NCBI GenBank assembly: GCA_011390165.1
Contig: JAABSV010000021.1
Coordinates: forward strand, 1 to 63,850
Direction: 5' to 3'
Source of the DNA: Desulfobulbaceae bacterium
GTDB lineage: Bacteria; Desulfobacterota; Desulfobulbia; Desulfobulbales; Desulfocapsaceae
DNA length: 63,850 nt
The position numbers were made by a program, and so were the translations under genes. Position 1 is the first letter of the stretch. Each line of letters opens with the position of its first letter. This document shows positions 1-8,811 of the stretch, piece by piece. Below the pieces are notes generated by a model. That model saw only the letters and a list, made by a program, of their open reading frames with translations. It searched no databases and was not told the origin of the DNA.

Positions 1-298
1 CGGCCGATCAGGCCGAAGAGCAGCAGCGGCAGGGAAGGCCGGCCAGCCGTGTATCTCCGCAAGGTCAAGGTCGGCTTCTCCGCCAGCTTCGCCGTCCGGC
101 CGATCAGGCCGAAGAGCAGCAGCGGCAGGGAAGGCCGGCCAGCCGTGTATCCCCGCAATCTCAAGGGCGGCTTCTCCGCCAGCTTCGCCGTCCGGCCGAT
201 CAGGCCGAAGAACAGCAGCAGCAAGGGCAGCAAGGGCAGTAAGGGCAGTAAGGGCAGTAAGGGCAGGTAAAACCGGCCAGCCGTGTTTCCTGTCTCTC
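1..298. repeat. 96-bp tandem repeat with nested 9-bp repeat
   Basis: Units begin at 1, 97 and 193, each with CGGCCGATCAGGCCGAAGA. The first two are nearly identical over 96 bp, which is exactly 32 codons. In the third, the middle of the unit is replaced by about six 9-bp steps of the type AGCAAGGGC/AGTAAGGGC (about 211-266), after which the unit resumes with CCGGCCAGCCGTGT. The plus frame is open from the window edge to a stop at 268-270 and would give a basic Pro/Arg/Ser repeat ending in SKG steps. Two minus-strand frames are also open across the repeats, so the coding strand, if any, cannot be settled here. The repeat continues off the left edge. Confidence 0.85.
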
Positions 299-466
299 GC
301 CAGTGACCTCCTCTGCCAGAATTCAGCCAGACCGCTAAGCCATTTCAGCAGGAATACGGCAATCAACATGAACGGCTGGTGGGGGGCTCAAGGAGAAAAG
401 AGCCGGTGGATCATGTTTGTAACAGGGAAAGGAAGAAATTCCCCCTGTAAGGGTTTGTCGACTGGT

Positions 467-760
467 TCAGCTACACTGATTTTGACAAATAAATGATCTC
501 TTGATGTGGGCCGCCATACTGGCAGCCTGGTCTGGTGCCACCATCGCCACGGCAGCGAGAAACACGCCAAAAAGGATGGCGATACTGACAATCAGGGAAA
601 CTGACATACCGATACAAAACAGGATAAGGTTGCCAACGGAAGAGAAAAATCCGGGACTGTTTTCTCCGCCGGATGATGCGACGATGGCCAGCAATAGGAT
701 TACAACCCCGAGTAGAATGGCAGACTGGATAAGGGGGACTTTAAAGGAATTGTTTTGCAT
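467..760 (-). CDS. small two-helix membrane protein, unknown function
   Basis: 97 aa. Two strongly hydrophobic stretches (about residues 10-27 and 42-73, the latter possibly one long or two short helices) are joined by a Gly/Ser-rich loop, and a short charged tail ends in CQNQCS. The start is supported by AGGAG at about 768-772, a normal distance upstream of the ATG at 758-760. It stands alone, on the same strand as the downstream nuo operon's direction but beyond its end. I do not recognise a family, and a role beyond being an inner-membrane protein cannot be read from the sequence. Confidence 0.6.
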   Translation of the reverse strand: MQNNSFKVPLIQSAILLGVVILLLAIVASSGGENSPGFFSSVGNLILFCIGMSVSLIVSIAILFGVFLAAVAMVAPDQAASMAAHIKRSFICQNQCS

Positions 761-985
761 GAGGTATCTCCTGGCAACTGAATTGTAGCAACGTGTCGGT
801 CAACACCACCGACTGCTTGAACCATTGCGAATGAAGTGATGGCTAGCTTACCACGAATGAAGGGAGAAAGACCAGACATATCGCAGGCAGCGTACTTTGC
901 TGAGCCTTGCAGTGCAGGTCGGGCGACCATTTCGGAGTGGGCTGTTTAGCGTTTCAGTAAGCGGTGACCGACCGCGTCGTATGAT
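761..985. other. gene-free stretch downstream of nuoN
   Basis: No credible gene. On the minus strand this lies just past the nuoN stop, but no hairpin followed by a T-run is visible. The short inverted repeat GCGGT/ACCGC near 961-975 has no T tract. Confidence 0.4.
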
Positions 986-2392
986 TTACAGAATGGCACT
1001 GACAGCTGCCGAGGTTAAGGCGAGAAATGTCTTAGGCATCACGCCCATCCAGATAATCACCAGGATAAGCAATATCGCCAGGAGGTTAACTGAAGGGGAG
1101 GCGGTGACTGTGCCACGCCCCTCCGGATCACTGCAGAATGTCAGCCGCACGATGGAGAGATAGTAGTAGATGGCGATAGCAGTGTTGATGGCGGCAAAAA
1201 TTACCAGCAGCAGATGGCCTTGTCGAAGGGCCTCGAGAAGGACGAGTAACTTGCCGGTAAAGCCGACAAAAGGAGGGATGCCGGCAAGGGCGAAAAGGCC
1301 AACGGCCAGAGCCAGGGCCAGAAGGGGCGCACGCTTGTGCATTCCGGTAAAATCGGCAATTTCAAGGTTGCGGCCATTGCTGGCGACCGTACAGATAACC
1401 AGGAAACAGATCAGGTTCATCGCCAGGTAGCCGAAGATGTAGAAAAGGGCGGTGGAGTAGCCGATATGCTGGAAGGTGAGGATACCGACAAGCGCGAATC
1501 CGGCATGGGATATTCCGGAAAAACCGAGGATCCTCTTGATGTCGGTCTGGGCCAGGGCAGAGAGGTTGCCATAGAACATGGAGAGGACGGCACAGACCAT
1601 CAGTGCGTTCACCAGCATGTCACCATGGCTGTCCATCATGCTTACCAGGCGAATGAGCAGGGCCACCGCCGCCAGTTTTGGAATGGTGGCGATGAAGGCG
1701 GTGGTCTCGTTGGCGGCCCCTTCGTACACATCCGGTACCCAGAAGTGAAGAGGGAAGATCGCCAGTTTGTAGAAAAAACCGGCCAAAACCATGGCCATGG
1801 CGACCACAGCCGCCGGTCGATTGAACATCTCCGGCAGACGTTCGGTAAGAGTCGCTAAACTGGTGGTACCGGTAAGGCCGAAGAGATAACTCATGCCAAA
1901 CAGCATGACGCCGGTGGCAACGACACCGAAGAGGAGGTATTTCATCCCCGCCTCAAACTGGCGGCCGGCTCCGGTGCTGTTTGCTCGCATCGGAACCATG
2001 ATGTAGACGGCAAAAGACGAGAGTTCGAGGCTGACAAAGATTGCCACCAGTTCCACACTGGAAATGAGCATCATCAGGCCGAGAACGGCGACAAACATGA
2101 AGAGATAGTATTCGGGAAGGTTCTCTTCCTTGATGCCGTCACCACTGACCAACAGGACAACAAGTGTACCGACGGCAAGGAGTACCTTACAGAGTTGGGA
2201 GAAGAAATCTACCCGATAGGCGGAAGAAAAGAGGTCCCCAGTGCTCTGCAGGCTGAGCAGGCTGGTCGCAACCAGCAGAGCGGCGAGAGCTGTCGCCACA
2301 TTTTTGCTAGTCCCGGCTGCTGGTTTGCCCAAACTGATGACAAAGAGAACCAGTCCGGCGCCAAGCACTGTGAGTTCTGGTAAAAAGAGCAT
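986..2392 (-). CDS. nuoN: NADH-quinone oxidoreductase subunit N
   Basis: 468 aa from the ATG at 2390-2392, preceded by AAAAGG on the minus strand. The frame stays open about 74 codons further upstream, but that part is not NuoN-like and overlaps nuoM. Multi-spanning antiporter-like subunit of the membrane arm of complex I, one of the proton-pumping modules. Family signs are the segment FFYKLAIFPLHFWVPDVYEG (about residues 215-235), the lysine-bearing broken helix ALAQTDIKRILGFSGISHAG, and the late motif GIPPFVGFTGK. Last gene of the nuo operon, 38 bp after nuoM. No frameshift or missing segment seen. Confidence 0.95.
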   Translation of the reverse strand: MLFLPELTVLGAGLVLFVISLGKPAAGTSKNVATALAALLVATSLLSLQSTGDLFSSAYRVDFFSQLCKVLLAVGTLVVLLVSGDGIKEENLPEYYLFMFVAVLGLMMLISSVELVAIFVSLELSSFAVYIMVPMRANSTGAGRQFEAGMKYLLFGVVATGVMLFGMSYLFGLTGTTSLATLTERLPEMFNRPAAVVAMAMVLAGFFYKLAIFPLHFWVPDVYEGAANETTAFIATIPKLAAVALLIRLVSMMDSHGDMLVNALMVCAVLSMFYGNLSALAQTDIKRILGFSGISHAGFALVGILTFQHIGYSTALFYIFGYLAMNLICFLVICTVASNGRNLEIADFTGMHKRAPLLALALAVGLFALAGIPPFVGFTGKLLVLLEALRQGHLLLVIFAAINTAIAIYYYLSIVRLTFCSDPEGRGTVTASPSVNLLAILLILVIIWMGVMPKTFLALTSAAVSAIL

Positions 2393-2430
2393 CGTAGTAC
2401 CTTTTCGGGTCGTAGTTAGATTGCAGTATG

Positions 2431-3969
2431 CTAAAAAACTGGGCCACTGGTGGCAACCGTCTGGAGCGTGTAGGCGTGGAACTGTTGCAGAAGGTTCGTG
2501 ACACTGGTGTGCATCAGGTCGAGAAATGGCTGCGGTGCCAGCCCGATCCAGAAGACAAAAAGGAGAAAAGGGGCAAGGGTGATAATTTCTCGGCGGTTGA
2601 GGTCGGTGATCCACGATTGATCGGGGTTGTTGGTCCCTCCCCAGACGATTTTTTGGAGCATCCTGAGCATATAGGCAGCAGCAAGAACGGCGCCTGGGAT
2701 CGCTGCCAGGGCCAGGTAGGGAAAGCCACCATTGGCTGTGCCGAACTGGAAGGCACCGGCAAGGATCATGAACTCGCCGACAAAGCTGTTGGTTCCGGGA
2801 AAGCCGAAGGAGGAAAGGGAGAAAAAGGCAAGATAGGTGATAAAGATTGGCATGTATTTACCCAGGCCGGTGGCCTTCTGCAATTCCCGGCTGTGGGTCC
2901 GTTCGTAGATCATGCCAACACAGAGAAAGAGGGCGCCGGTGGTCACCCCGTGGTTGACCATTTGCAGGATGGCGCCCTCGACCCCATCGATGTTGAGGAC
3001 GAAAATTCCCAGGGTGACAAAGCCCATGTGGCCCACCGAGGAGTAGGCGATGAGTTTTTTCATATCGCTCTGAGCCAGGGCGGTGAGGCCGCCGTAAATA
3101 ATTCCGGCAATGGAGAGCCAGAGGACGTAGGGAAGCATCACCACGGTGGCCTCGGGGGTGATTGGCAGAGCAAAGCGGAGAAAACCGTAGGTCCCCATTT
3201 TCAAAAGGATACTGGCAAGAATGACCGAACCGGCGGTGGGTGCCTCAACGTGGGCTGCCGGCAGCCAGGTATGAAAGGGAAACATCGGTACCTTGATTGC
3301 AAATGCGAGAAAAAAAGCCAAGAAGATGAGGATTTGAGCGTTGAGCGGGTAGTTCTGCCACATCATGTCGGGAATGAAGAAACTGGCGTTGTTGGTGGTA
3401 TAAAGCCAGATAATGGCAACCAGCAGAAGGACTGACCCGGCCAGGGTATACAGAAAGAACTTGATTGAAGCGTACACTTTGCGCGGCCCGCCCCAGATAC
3501 CGATCAGCAAATACATGGGGATCAGCATTGCCTCCCAGAGAATATAGAAGAGGACAAAGTCCAGGGCGACAAAGACCCCGACCATTGCTGTTTCCATGAC
3601 CAGCAGACAGATCATGAAGGGTTGAACCCGGGTCTTGATGTAGGACCAGGAGGCAAGAACACAGAACGGCATGATCAGGGTGGTGAGGAGCACCAGAAGA
3701 ATGGAGATTCCGTCAACGCCAAGGGTATAGTTGATATTAAAAGTTTCAAGCCAGGGGCGGTGTTCGGCAAACTGAAATTTGCTGGTGCCTCGGTCAAAAT
3801 TAAAAAGCAACTGCAGGGAGAGCAGGGCGGTGAGTCCGGTGAAAAGCAGAGCGAGTGATCGGCACCGATCTTCGTTGTTGACGAAGAGCAGAACCAACGC
3901 CCCGATCAGGGGCAAAAAGATGAGTACGCTCAGAATGGGGAACCCGGAGTGCAGCAGTAGTTGGTCCAT
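2431..3969 (-). CDS. nuoM: NADH-quinone oxidoreductase subunit M
   Basis: 512 aa if started at the ATG at 3967-3969, which has AAGGA seven bases upstream. An in-frame ATG at 3985-3987 adds six residues but lacks such a site. Membrane-arm ion-pumping subunit of complex I. Typical NuoM signatures: FYILWEAMLIPMYLLIGIWG (the conserved helix-5 glutamate), MFPFHTWLPAAHVEAPTAGS and ALAQSDMKKLIAYSSVGHMG (helix-8 lysine region). About 14 predicted membrane segments. Lies 21 bp after nuoL on the same strand and is clearly co-transcribed with it. Confidence 0.96.
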   Translation of the reverse strand: MDQLLLHSGFPILSVLIFLPLIGALVLLFVNNEDRCRSLALLFTGLTALLSLQLLFNFDRGTSKFQFAEHRPWLETFNINYTLGVDGISILLVLLTTLIMPFCVLASWSYIKTRVQPFMICLLVMETAMVGVFVALDFVLFYILWEAMLIPMYLLIGIWGGPRKVYASIKFFLYTLAGSVLLLVAIIWLYTTNNASFFIPDMMWQNYPLNAQILIFLAFFLAFAIKVPMFPFHTWLPAAHVEAPTAGSVILASILLKMGTYGFLRFALPITPEATVVMLPYVLWLSIAGIIYGGLTALAQSDMKKLIAYSSVGHMGFVTLGIFVLNIDGVEGAILQMVNHGVTTGALFLCVGMIYERTHSRELQKATGLGKYMPIFITYLAFFSLSSFGFPGTNSFVGEFMILAGAFQFGTANGGFPYLALAAIPGAVLAAAYMLRMLQKIVWGGTNNPDQSWITDLNRREIITLAPFLLFVFWIGLAPQPFLDLMHTSVTNLLQQFHAYTLQTVATSGPVF

Positions 3970-3990
3970 TACCGATCCTTGATTCATTAA

Positions 3991-5781
3991 TTAAAACCAG
4001 ACGTACGACACCAGCAGTATGGCGACGAAGGTGACCGAGAGGTAGATGGTCTGCTGGATATTCCCCCGTTGCAGCACAAGGGCGAGGCGTCTGCCGATGG
4101 CCCGCACACATCTGGCGCTGCCATCAACCAGGCCATCGATTCCGTGCCAGTCAAACCAGGCCGAAAATCTGGCGATGGCAATTAAACTGTAGAGACCAAC
4201 GACCCGGTACACTGCTCCCCAGGCGGTATCAAGCCACTGGATGGGATGGGTGGCCAGCCAGAGAAAGCCTCGTCCGCCCAGACGGTAAAACCAGTCAAGG
4301 TCAAGGCTGATAGTAGCTTGTGGGGCCAGTTTATTTCTGAACAGAGCGAAGATCAGGGCGGTGAAGCCGAGGATCTGCAAAGTCTCGCTCAGGTGGTAAC
4401 TGGTGTAAGGATGAAAGTTGATCTCCTGGTAGGGCAGCATGCCGTAGAGAAAGGGGAGATAACTGCCGATGAAGAGGCAGAGAAAGGCGGCACAAAGCAT
4501 GGCCAGGTGCATGTTCCAGGGTGGGTCAGTCGCCTTGTCCCAGGTGCTCTGGCTACAGCGGTTTTCGCCAAAAAAGAGCAGGTAGGGGAGGCGCAGACCG
4601 GCAACGAGAAAGGTGCCGGCTGAAACCATGGTGAGGAGAAAGGCAGCCGGCAGCAGATGGGCTTCAAAAGCGGCGGCAATGATCATCGATTTGCTGACAA
4701 AGCCGGAAAAAAACGGGAAGGCGGAAACCGATACTCCACCGATGAGCATGAAAATCAGGGTCATCGGCATTTTCCGGTAGAGTCCGCCAAGATCGGTAAA
4801 CTTCGATCTCCCTGTGGCATGGATGACGGCACCAGCGGCCATGAAGAGCAATCCCTTGTAGAGAATATGGGCAAAGGCGTGGGCACAGGTACCGTTGATC
4901 GCCAGGGCCGTACCGATCCCTACACCGGCGACCATATAGCCGACCTGACTGATAATCTCCCAGCCGAGCAGACGGCGGATGTCGTTTTCGATAATGGCGT
5001 AGACTATGCCGTAAATCGCCATCACTACCCCGAGCACTATCAGAACTTCAAAGCCGGCGAATGCCCGGGCAAGGGTGTAGACCGCAGTTTTGGTGGTGAA
5101 GGCGCACATGAACACCGCGCCGGTGATGGTGGCTCTGGAATAGGCGTCGGGGAGCCAGGAGTGGAAGGGAACCACTGCGGCGTTCAGCATCAGGCCTCCC
5201 ATGATCAGCCAGGTGGCAAGAGTAGTGTTTTGTGGGTCAAGCTGGTTGAAGGAAAGGTCACCGGTGGTCTGGTAGTGGAGGACAAAACCGAGAAGGAGAA
5301 GAACCCCGCCGAAGGTGTGGACCAGGAGATAACGGAAACCGGCGGCGGTGGCACCTTCGTCTCGATTGAGCCAGATCAGGAAGGTGGACGAGAAGGCCAT
5401 CAATTCCCAGAAGAGGAAGAGAACCAGGTAATCACCGCTGTATATGACCCCGAGACTCCCGGAGACATACAGCCAGGCGGCAATATGTTGGCTGTTGTCG
5501 CGAACGTGCAGGCCATAGATGGTGCCGATGATCGCCATGAGGGCCATGATGAAGGCAAACACCATGGAGAGGCTGTCTACCCGACCGAAGACCAGGGTCC
5601 AGCGATCGAGGAACTCGACGACCCCGTGCAGACCCGGGTGCCAACTCAGATAGACAACGTCGAGCAGGGTGAGGATCGGCACCAGGCAGAGGTAGGGGCG
5701 GCGAAATGGTCCCCGGGCCAGGGGGAGCAGGGCGGCACCAAAAATGAGGATGAGACTGGGATGGAGGAAACTAGATGTCAT
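3991..5781 (-). CDS. nuoL: NuoL-type ion-pumping subunit of complex I
   Basis: 596 aa. The start ATG at 5779-5781 overlaps the stop of the preceding 84-aa gene by 11 bp and has AGGAG five bases upstream. Antiporter-like membrane subunit. The segment LFLFWELMAFSSTFLIWLNR carries the conserved helix-5 Glu, AAVVPFHSWLPDAYSRATIT the Pro/His/Trp loop, and ENDIRRLLGWEIISQVGYM the helix-8 region. The long C-terminal part (about residues 480-596), ending in a last membrane helix with upstream IDGLVDGSAR, resembles the NuoL lateral-helix tail rather than NuoM or NuoN. In Desulfobacterota such genes are often annotated Na+/H+ antiporter subunit D; the ion carried cannot be told from sequence. Confidence 0.85.
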   Translation of the reverse strand: MTSSFLHPSLILIFGAALLPLARGPFRRPYLCLVPILTLLDVVYLSWHPGLHGVVEFLDRWTLVFGRVDSLSMVFAFIMALMAIIGTIYGLHVRDNSQHIAAWLYVSGSLGVIYSGDYLVLFLFWELMAFSSTFLIWLNRDEGATAAGFRYLLVHTFGGVLLLLGFVLHYQTTGDLSFNQLDPQNTTLATWLIMGGLMLNAAVVPFHSWLPDAYSRATITGAVFMCAFTTKTAVYTLARAFAGFEVLIVLGVVMAIYGIVYAIIENDIRRLLGWEIISQVGYMVAGVGIGTALAINGTCAHAFAHILYKGLLFMAAGAVIHATGRSKFTDLGGLYRKMPMTLIFMLIGGVSVSAFPFFSGFVSKSMIIAAAFEAHLLPAAFLLTMVSAGTFLVAGLRLPYLLFFGENRCSQSTWDKATDPPWNMHLAMLCAAFLCLFIGSYLPFLYGMLPYQEINFHPYTSYHLSETLQILGFTALIFALFRNKLAPQATISLDLDWFYRLGGRGFLWLATHPIQWLDTAWGAVYRVVGLYSLIAIARFSAWFDWHGIDGLVDGSARCVRAIGRRLALVLQRGNIQQTIYLSVTFVAILLVSYVWF

Positions 5782-6025
5782 AATACTCCTCCCGGGTCAT
5801 AATTCCGCTTCGGCCCAGCCAACTGGCAACAAAGATCAGGACCAGCGCCGATATGCTGGCGAAGATGGCCCAGAAACCGGGAATATACTTCTCCAGCCAG
5901 GTATGGGCATGATGGGTGTCCACCCCGGTCACCGACCAGACCACGATGATCGCCAGGGCTATAGAGCCGGCTGTTCGCAGCCCCCGCTGTCGCTTCAGCA
6001 GGAATTCAATCAACTCAACTATCAT
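5771..6025 (-). CDS. 84-aa membrane protein of the nuo operon
   Basis: 84 aa from the ATG at 6023-6025, which overlaps the stop of the upstream antiporter gene (ATGA), while its own end overlaps the nuoL start. This tight packing argues for a real, translationally coupled gene. Two hydrophobic helices (about 19-34 and 52-70) flank a short loop containing a His pair; the C-terminus ends in MTREEYYD, an acidic aromatic tail. I recall similar small proteins with a W/Y-rich second helix and a DYYD-like end between antiporter-type subunits in other Desulfobacterota nuo clusters, so an accessory subunit of this complex is the likely role, but no function is established. It does not look like NuoK, MrpC or MrpF. 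Confidence 0.75.
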   Translation of the reverse strand: MIVELIEFLLKRQRGLRTAGSIALAIIVVWSVTGVDTHHAHTWLEKYIPGFWAIFASISALVLIFVASWLGRSGIMTREEYYDI

Positions 6026-7485
6026 CCCGTCACCGCCTTGACAAATTGCCACATGAAATTGGGAAACAAGCCGATAACCACCGAGACGGCACAGGCTATC
6101 AGGATCGGAATGAGCATCGACAACGGTGCTTCCCGGATTCCGCTTACCGCCTCGGCCGCTGGGGCCCGACCGAAAAAGGCCTTGTAGGTCACCGGCGCGA
6201 AGTAGGCGGCATTCAGTATGGTGCTTGCTATCAGGATCAGCAGAATGCCAAATTGGTGCGCTTCTACCGATCCGACCAGAAGGTGCCATTTGCTGATAAA
6301 GCCGGCCACCGGTGGAGCCCCGATCATACTCAGCGAGGCGATGCCGAAGGCGGCGAAGGTGAACGGCATGGTCCGGCCCAACCCTTCCATCTCGGAGATA
6401 TATTTTTTATGGGTGACCACATAGATGGCCCCGGCACAGAAGAAGAGGGTGATCTTGGCAAAGGCGTGGTTGACGATATGGATCAGCCCGCCTTGAATAC
6501 CGGGAACGGTGAGCAGTGCGACACCGAGAATGATGTAAGACAGTTGACTGACCGTGGAGTAAGCCAGCCTGGCCTTGAGGTTGTCTTTGGATAGGGCGAT
6601 GATCGAGGCGGTGAGAATGGTGAAGCCGACAAAGTAGGCGGTGGGAATACCGAGGTTGAGGGCCTGCATGGTGTCGGTGCCGAAGGTGTACAGCATCACC
6701 CGGGTGGTGCAGAAGACCCCGACTTTGACCACGGCCACCGCATGGAGCAGGGCCGAAACTGGGGTAGGGGCAACCATCGCTCCGGGAAGCCAGTGGTGGA
6801 AGGGCATCACACCGTTTTTGGCGAATCCGAAGATACAGAAGATGTAGAGCATGATCACCAGGAGGCTGTTTGACCCTTGCGGAAAAATCCCACCGGTGAT
6901 ATCGGGGGCAAAATCCAGGGTGCCGGTAAGGACGTAGATGAGGATCATCGCCGGCAGCAGGAAGGCCTTGGCGGTGGTGGTCAGGTAGATGATGTACTTG
7001 CGGGCCCCGAGATAGCCTTCTTCATCCTGGTGGTGGGCAACCAGCGGATAGGTGCAGATGGAGACAATCTCGTAAAAGAGGTACATGGTGAAGAGATTGT
7101 CGGAAAAGGCCACACCGATCGCCCCGAAAATGGCGAGGGCGAAGCAGGCATTGAATCTGGTCTGGGCATGCTCCTTCAGGCCGCGCATGTAACCCATGGA
7201 GTAGAAGACGGCAATGGTCCAGAGAGAGGAGGCGACCAGGGCAAAAATCATCGACATGGCGTCGGCACGCAGGGTAACGGTGACTCCCGGCAGAATGGTG
7301 AACATCTGCAGCAGCAGTGTCTTGCCGGAAAGGACCGTCGGCACCATGGAACCGACCACAATCAGCAACAGCAGTGAGGAGAGGCAGGATATGCCCTCCC
7401 GGATATTTTCCCTGTCCCCCAGCAGCATCACCCCAAGGGTACCGGCGAGGGGAATGAGCAGGGCAATGAGCAATGAGTAATCCAT
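6022..7485 (-). CDS. MrpD/NuoL-like proton-conducting membrane subunit
   Basis: 487 aa; ATG at 7483-7485 with AAGGAG about ten bases upstream. Antiporter-family membrane protein with the expected landmarks: FTMYLFYEIVSICTYPLVAH (helix-5 Glu), NGVMPFHHWLPGAMVAPTPV, and LSKDNLKARLAYSTVSQLSY (helix-8 Lys region). It is shorter than NuoL and lacks the C-terminal lateral helix, so it looks more like the MrpD/MbhH class of monovalent-cation/H+ antiporter subunits. It sits where nuoL normally follows nuoK, so this complex has four antiporter-like subunits (this one, NuoL, NuoM, NuoN) rather than three. Confidence 0.88.
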   Translation of the reverse strand: MDYSLLIALLIPLAGTLGVMLLGDRENIREGISCLSSLLLLIVVGSMVPTVLSGKTLLLQMFTILPGVTVTLRADAMSMIFALVASSLWTIAVFYSMGYMRGLKEHAQTRFNACFALAIFGAIGVAFSDNLFTMYLFYEIVSICTYPLVAHHQDEEGYLGARKYIIYLTTTAKAFLLPAMILIYVLTGTLDFAPDITGGIFPQGSNSLLVIMLYIFCIFGFAKNGVMPFHHWLPGAMVAPTPVSALLHAVAVVKVGVFCTTRVMLYTFGTDTMQALNLGIPTAYFVGFTILTASIIALSKDNLKARLAYSTVSQLSYIILGVALLTVPGIQGGLIHIVNHAFAKITLFFCAGAIYVVTHKKYISEMEGLGRTMPFTFAAFGIASLSMIGAPPVAGFISKWHLLVGSVEAHQFGILLILIASTILNAAYFAPVTYKAFFGRAPAAEAVSGIREAPLSMLIPILIACAVSVVIGLFPNFMWQFVKAVTG

Positions 7486-7502
7486 GCCAGATGGCTCCTT
7501 GA

Positions 7503-7832
7503 CTAACCTTTGAGGTGGACGGCGTCTTCCGCGTCAATGGACTTGTATTGGCGGTACAGGGCAATGACGATACTCAGTCCGATGGCCGCTTCGGCAGCGG
7601 CGATTGCCATGATGAACAGGGCAAAGACCTGTCCGGTAACCGGATCCGGAGCGGTGAAGCGGTTAAAGGCCATGAAATTGAGGGAGGCACCGGCAAGGAT
7701 CAATTCTGCAGCGATAAGCATGCCGATCAGAGTGCGGCGGGAGACGATGCCGTAGACTCCGAGGCCAAAAAGAAGGGCTCCCACAGTCAGATAGGTGGGG
7801 AGGCTGTTGTACAGGGTCAGTGCAGAACTCAT
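7503..7832 (-). CDS. nuoK: NADH-quinone oxidoreductase subunit K
   Basis: 109 aa, three predicted membrane helices. NuoK hallmarks: GLGVYGIVSRRTLIGMLIAAEL early, with the helix-2 Glu, then GASLNFMAFN, and a second membrane Glu in IAAAEAAIGLSIVIALYRQ. The ATG overlaps the nuoJ stop by 4 bp, so translation is coupled. Part of the membrane arm, next to NuoJ and the first antiporter subunit. Length is slightly above the usual 100 aa because of a longer N-terminus. Confidence 0.96.
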   Translation of the reverse strand: MSSALTLYNSLPTYLTVGALLFGLGVYGIVSRRTLIGMLIAAELILAGASLNFMAFNRFTAPDPVTGQVFALFIMAIAAAEAAIGLSIVIALYRQYKSIDAEDAVHLKG

Positions 7833-8374
7833 CCTTCCCTCCCGCCCCGGGCGATGACCAGGGCTCCTAAAATTGCAATCAGCAGGACAATGGAGACCAG
7901 TTCAAAAACCATGGCGTGGTTGGTGAGCAACTGGATACCGATTTCCCGGACAGAACCGGTAGTGATCTTTTCCCGCACCGGCCAGTCAGTTCGAATCACC
8001 AGGACGGTCAAGGCGCCGCTGAGCAGGGCGGCAGCGGCAAAGCCGAAAGGGCCGACCAGTGGGCCGGTGGATCCGGGTTTGTTCGCCTGTTCCGGTGCCG
8101 CCAGCATGATCGCAAAGGCAATGGTGACCGCCACAGCGCCAACATAGATGAGGATCTGCATCATGGCGACAAAGGGCGAATTGAGAAAAAAGTAGAGCCC
8201 GGCAACACCGACAAAGCAGATTATCAGCCCGGCAACTGCTCGTACCAGGCGCTCGGCGTTACTGGCGATGAGGCCACCGGTGAGGGTCATTGCCACCGCC
8301 ACCAGAAAGACCATGCCGACCATCCCTTCCACGCTGAACAGGGCTGGGCCGGTGGGGGGAACCATGGGAGTCAT
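7829..8374 (-). CDS. nuoJ: NADH-quinone oxidoreductase subunit J
   Basis: 181 aa with five predicted helices. The segment NSPFVAMMQILIYVGAVAVT (about 67-86) is the conserved NuoJ helix 3 with its pi-bulge region. A strong GGAGGAG lies upstream of the ATG, which overlaps the nuoI stop by 4 bp; its own stop overlaps nuoK. The N-terminal 15 residues (Pro-rich) are longer than usual. Confidence 0.94.
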   Translation of the reverse strand: MTPMVPPTGPALFSVEGMVGMVFLVAVAMTLTGGLIASNAERLVRAVAGLIICFVGVAGLYFFLNSPFVAMMQILIYVGAVAVTIAFAIMLAAPEQANKPGSTGPLVGPFGFAAAALLSGALTVLVIRTDWPVREKITTGSVREIGIQLLTNHAMVFELVSIVLLIAILGALVIARGGREG

Positions 8375-8811
8375 CGTTTTTTCTCCTCCAGCCGTTTGAA
8401 AAGATCGATATGAAAATCCTCTTTCCTGGAGCTGGCCAGGTTGTATTCCCGGGAAAAGGCAATGGCACTGAAATTACACGATTCGACACAGGAACCGCAG
8501 AGAGAGCATCTGGTAAAATCGAGAGTATAGCCGGTCAGTACCTTCTTCTTGCTCCCTTCCGGTTTGACGCTGGTGATGGAGATGCATTCCGAGGGGCAGG
8601 CCCGCTCACACAGTCCGCAGACCACACAGTTGGGGTTACCCTCATCATCGGCCAGCAGTTCGATGTGGCCACGGTATCTGGCGCACATGGTCAGGGTTTC
8701 GTAGGGGTAGGCTACGGTTACCGGGGGCTTGATGAACTCCCGGAAGGTGATCCCCATGCCGACCAGAAGGCTGATCAGTCCATGGTAGATATCACTGAAG
8801 TAGGCAATCAT
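8371..8811 (-). CDS. nuoI: NADH-quinone oxidoreductase subunit I (two 4Fe-4S)
   Basis: 146 aa. Peripheral-arm ferredoxin-like subunit carrying clusters N6a and N6b. Binding cysteines: C62, C65, C68 and C72 in CVVCGLCERACP, and C102, C105, C108 and C112 in CSLCGSCVESCNFSAI. In the second motif the residue after the last Cys is Asn instead of the usual Pro, a change seen in NADH-independent relatives and worth noting. The ATG directly follows the nuoH stop (0 bp), with AAGGTG inside nuoH as the likely ribosome site. Passes electrons from the donor module towards NuoB. Confidence 0.95.
   Translation of the reverse strand: MIAYFSDIYHGLISLLVGMGITFREFIKPPVTVAYPYETLTMCARYRGHIELLADDEGNPNCVVCGLCERACPSECISITSVKPEGSKKKVLTGYTLDFTRCSLCGSCVESCNFSAIAFSREYNLASSRKEDFHIDLFKRLEEKKR

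Noticed and set aside
1..298. CRISPR array
   Set aside because: Repeats are directly adjacent, 96 bp long and without unique spacers.
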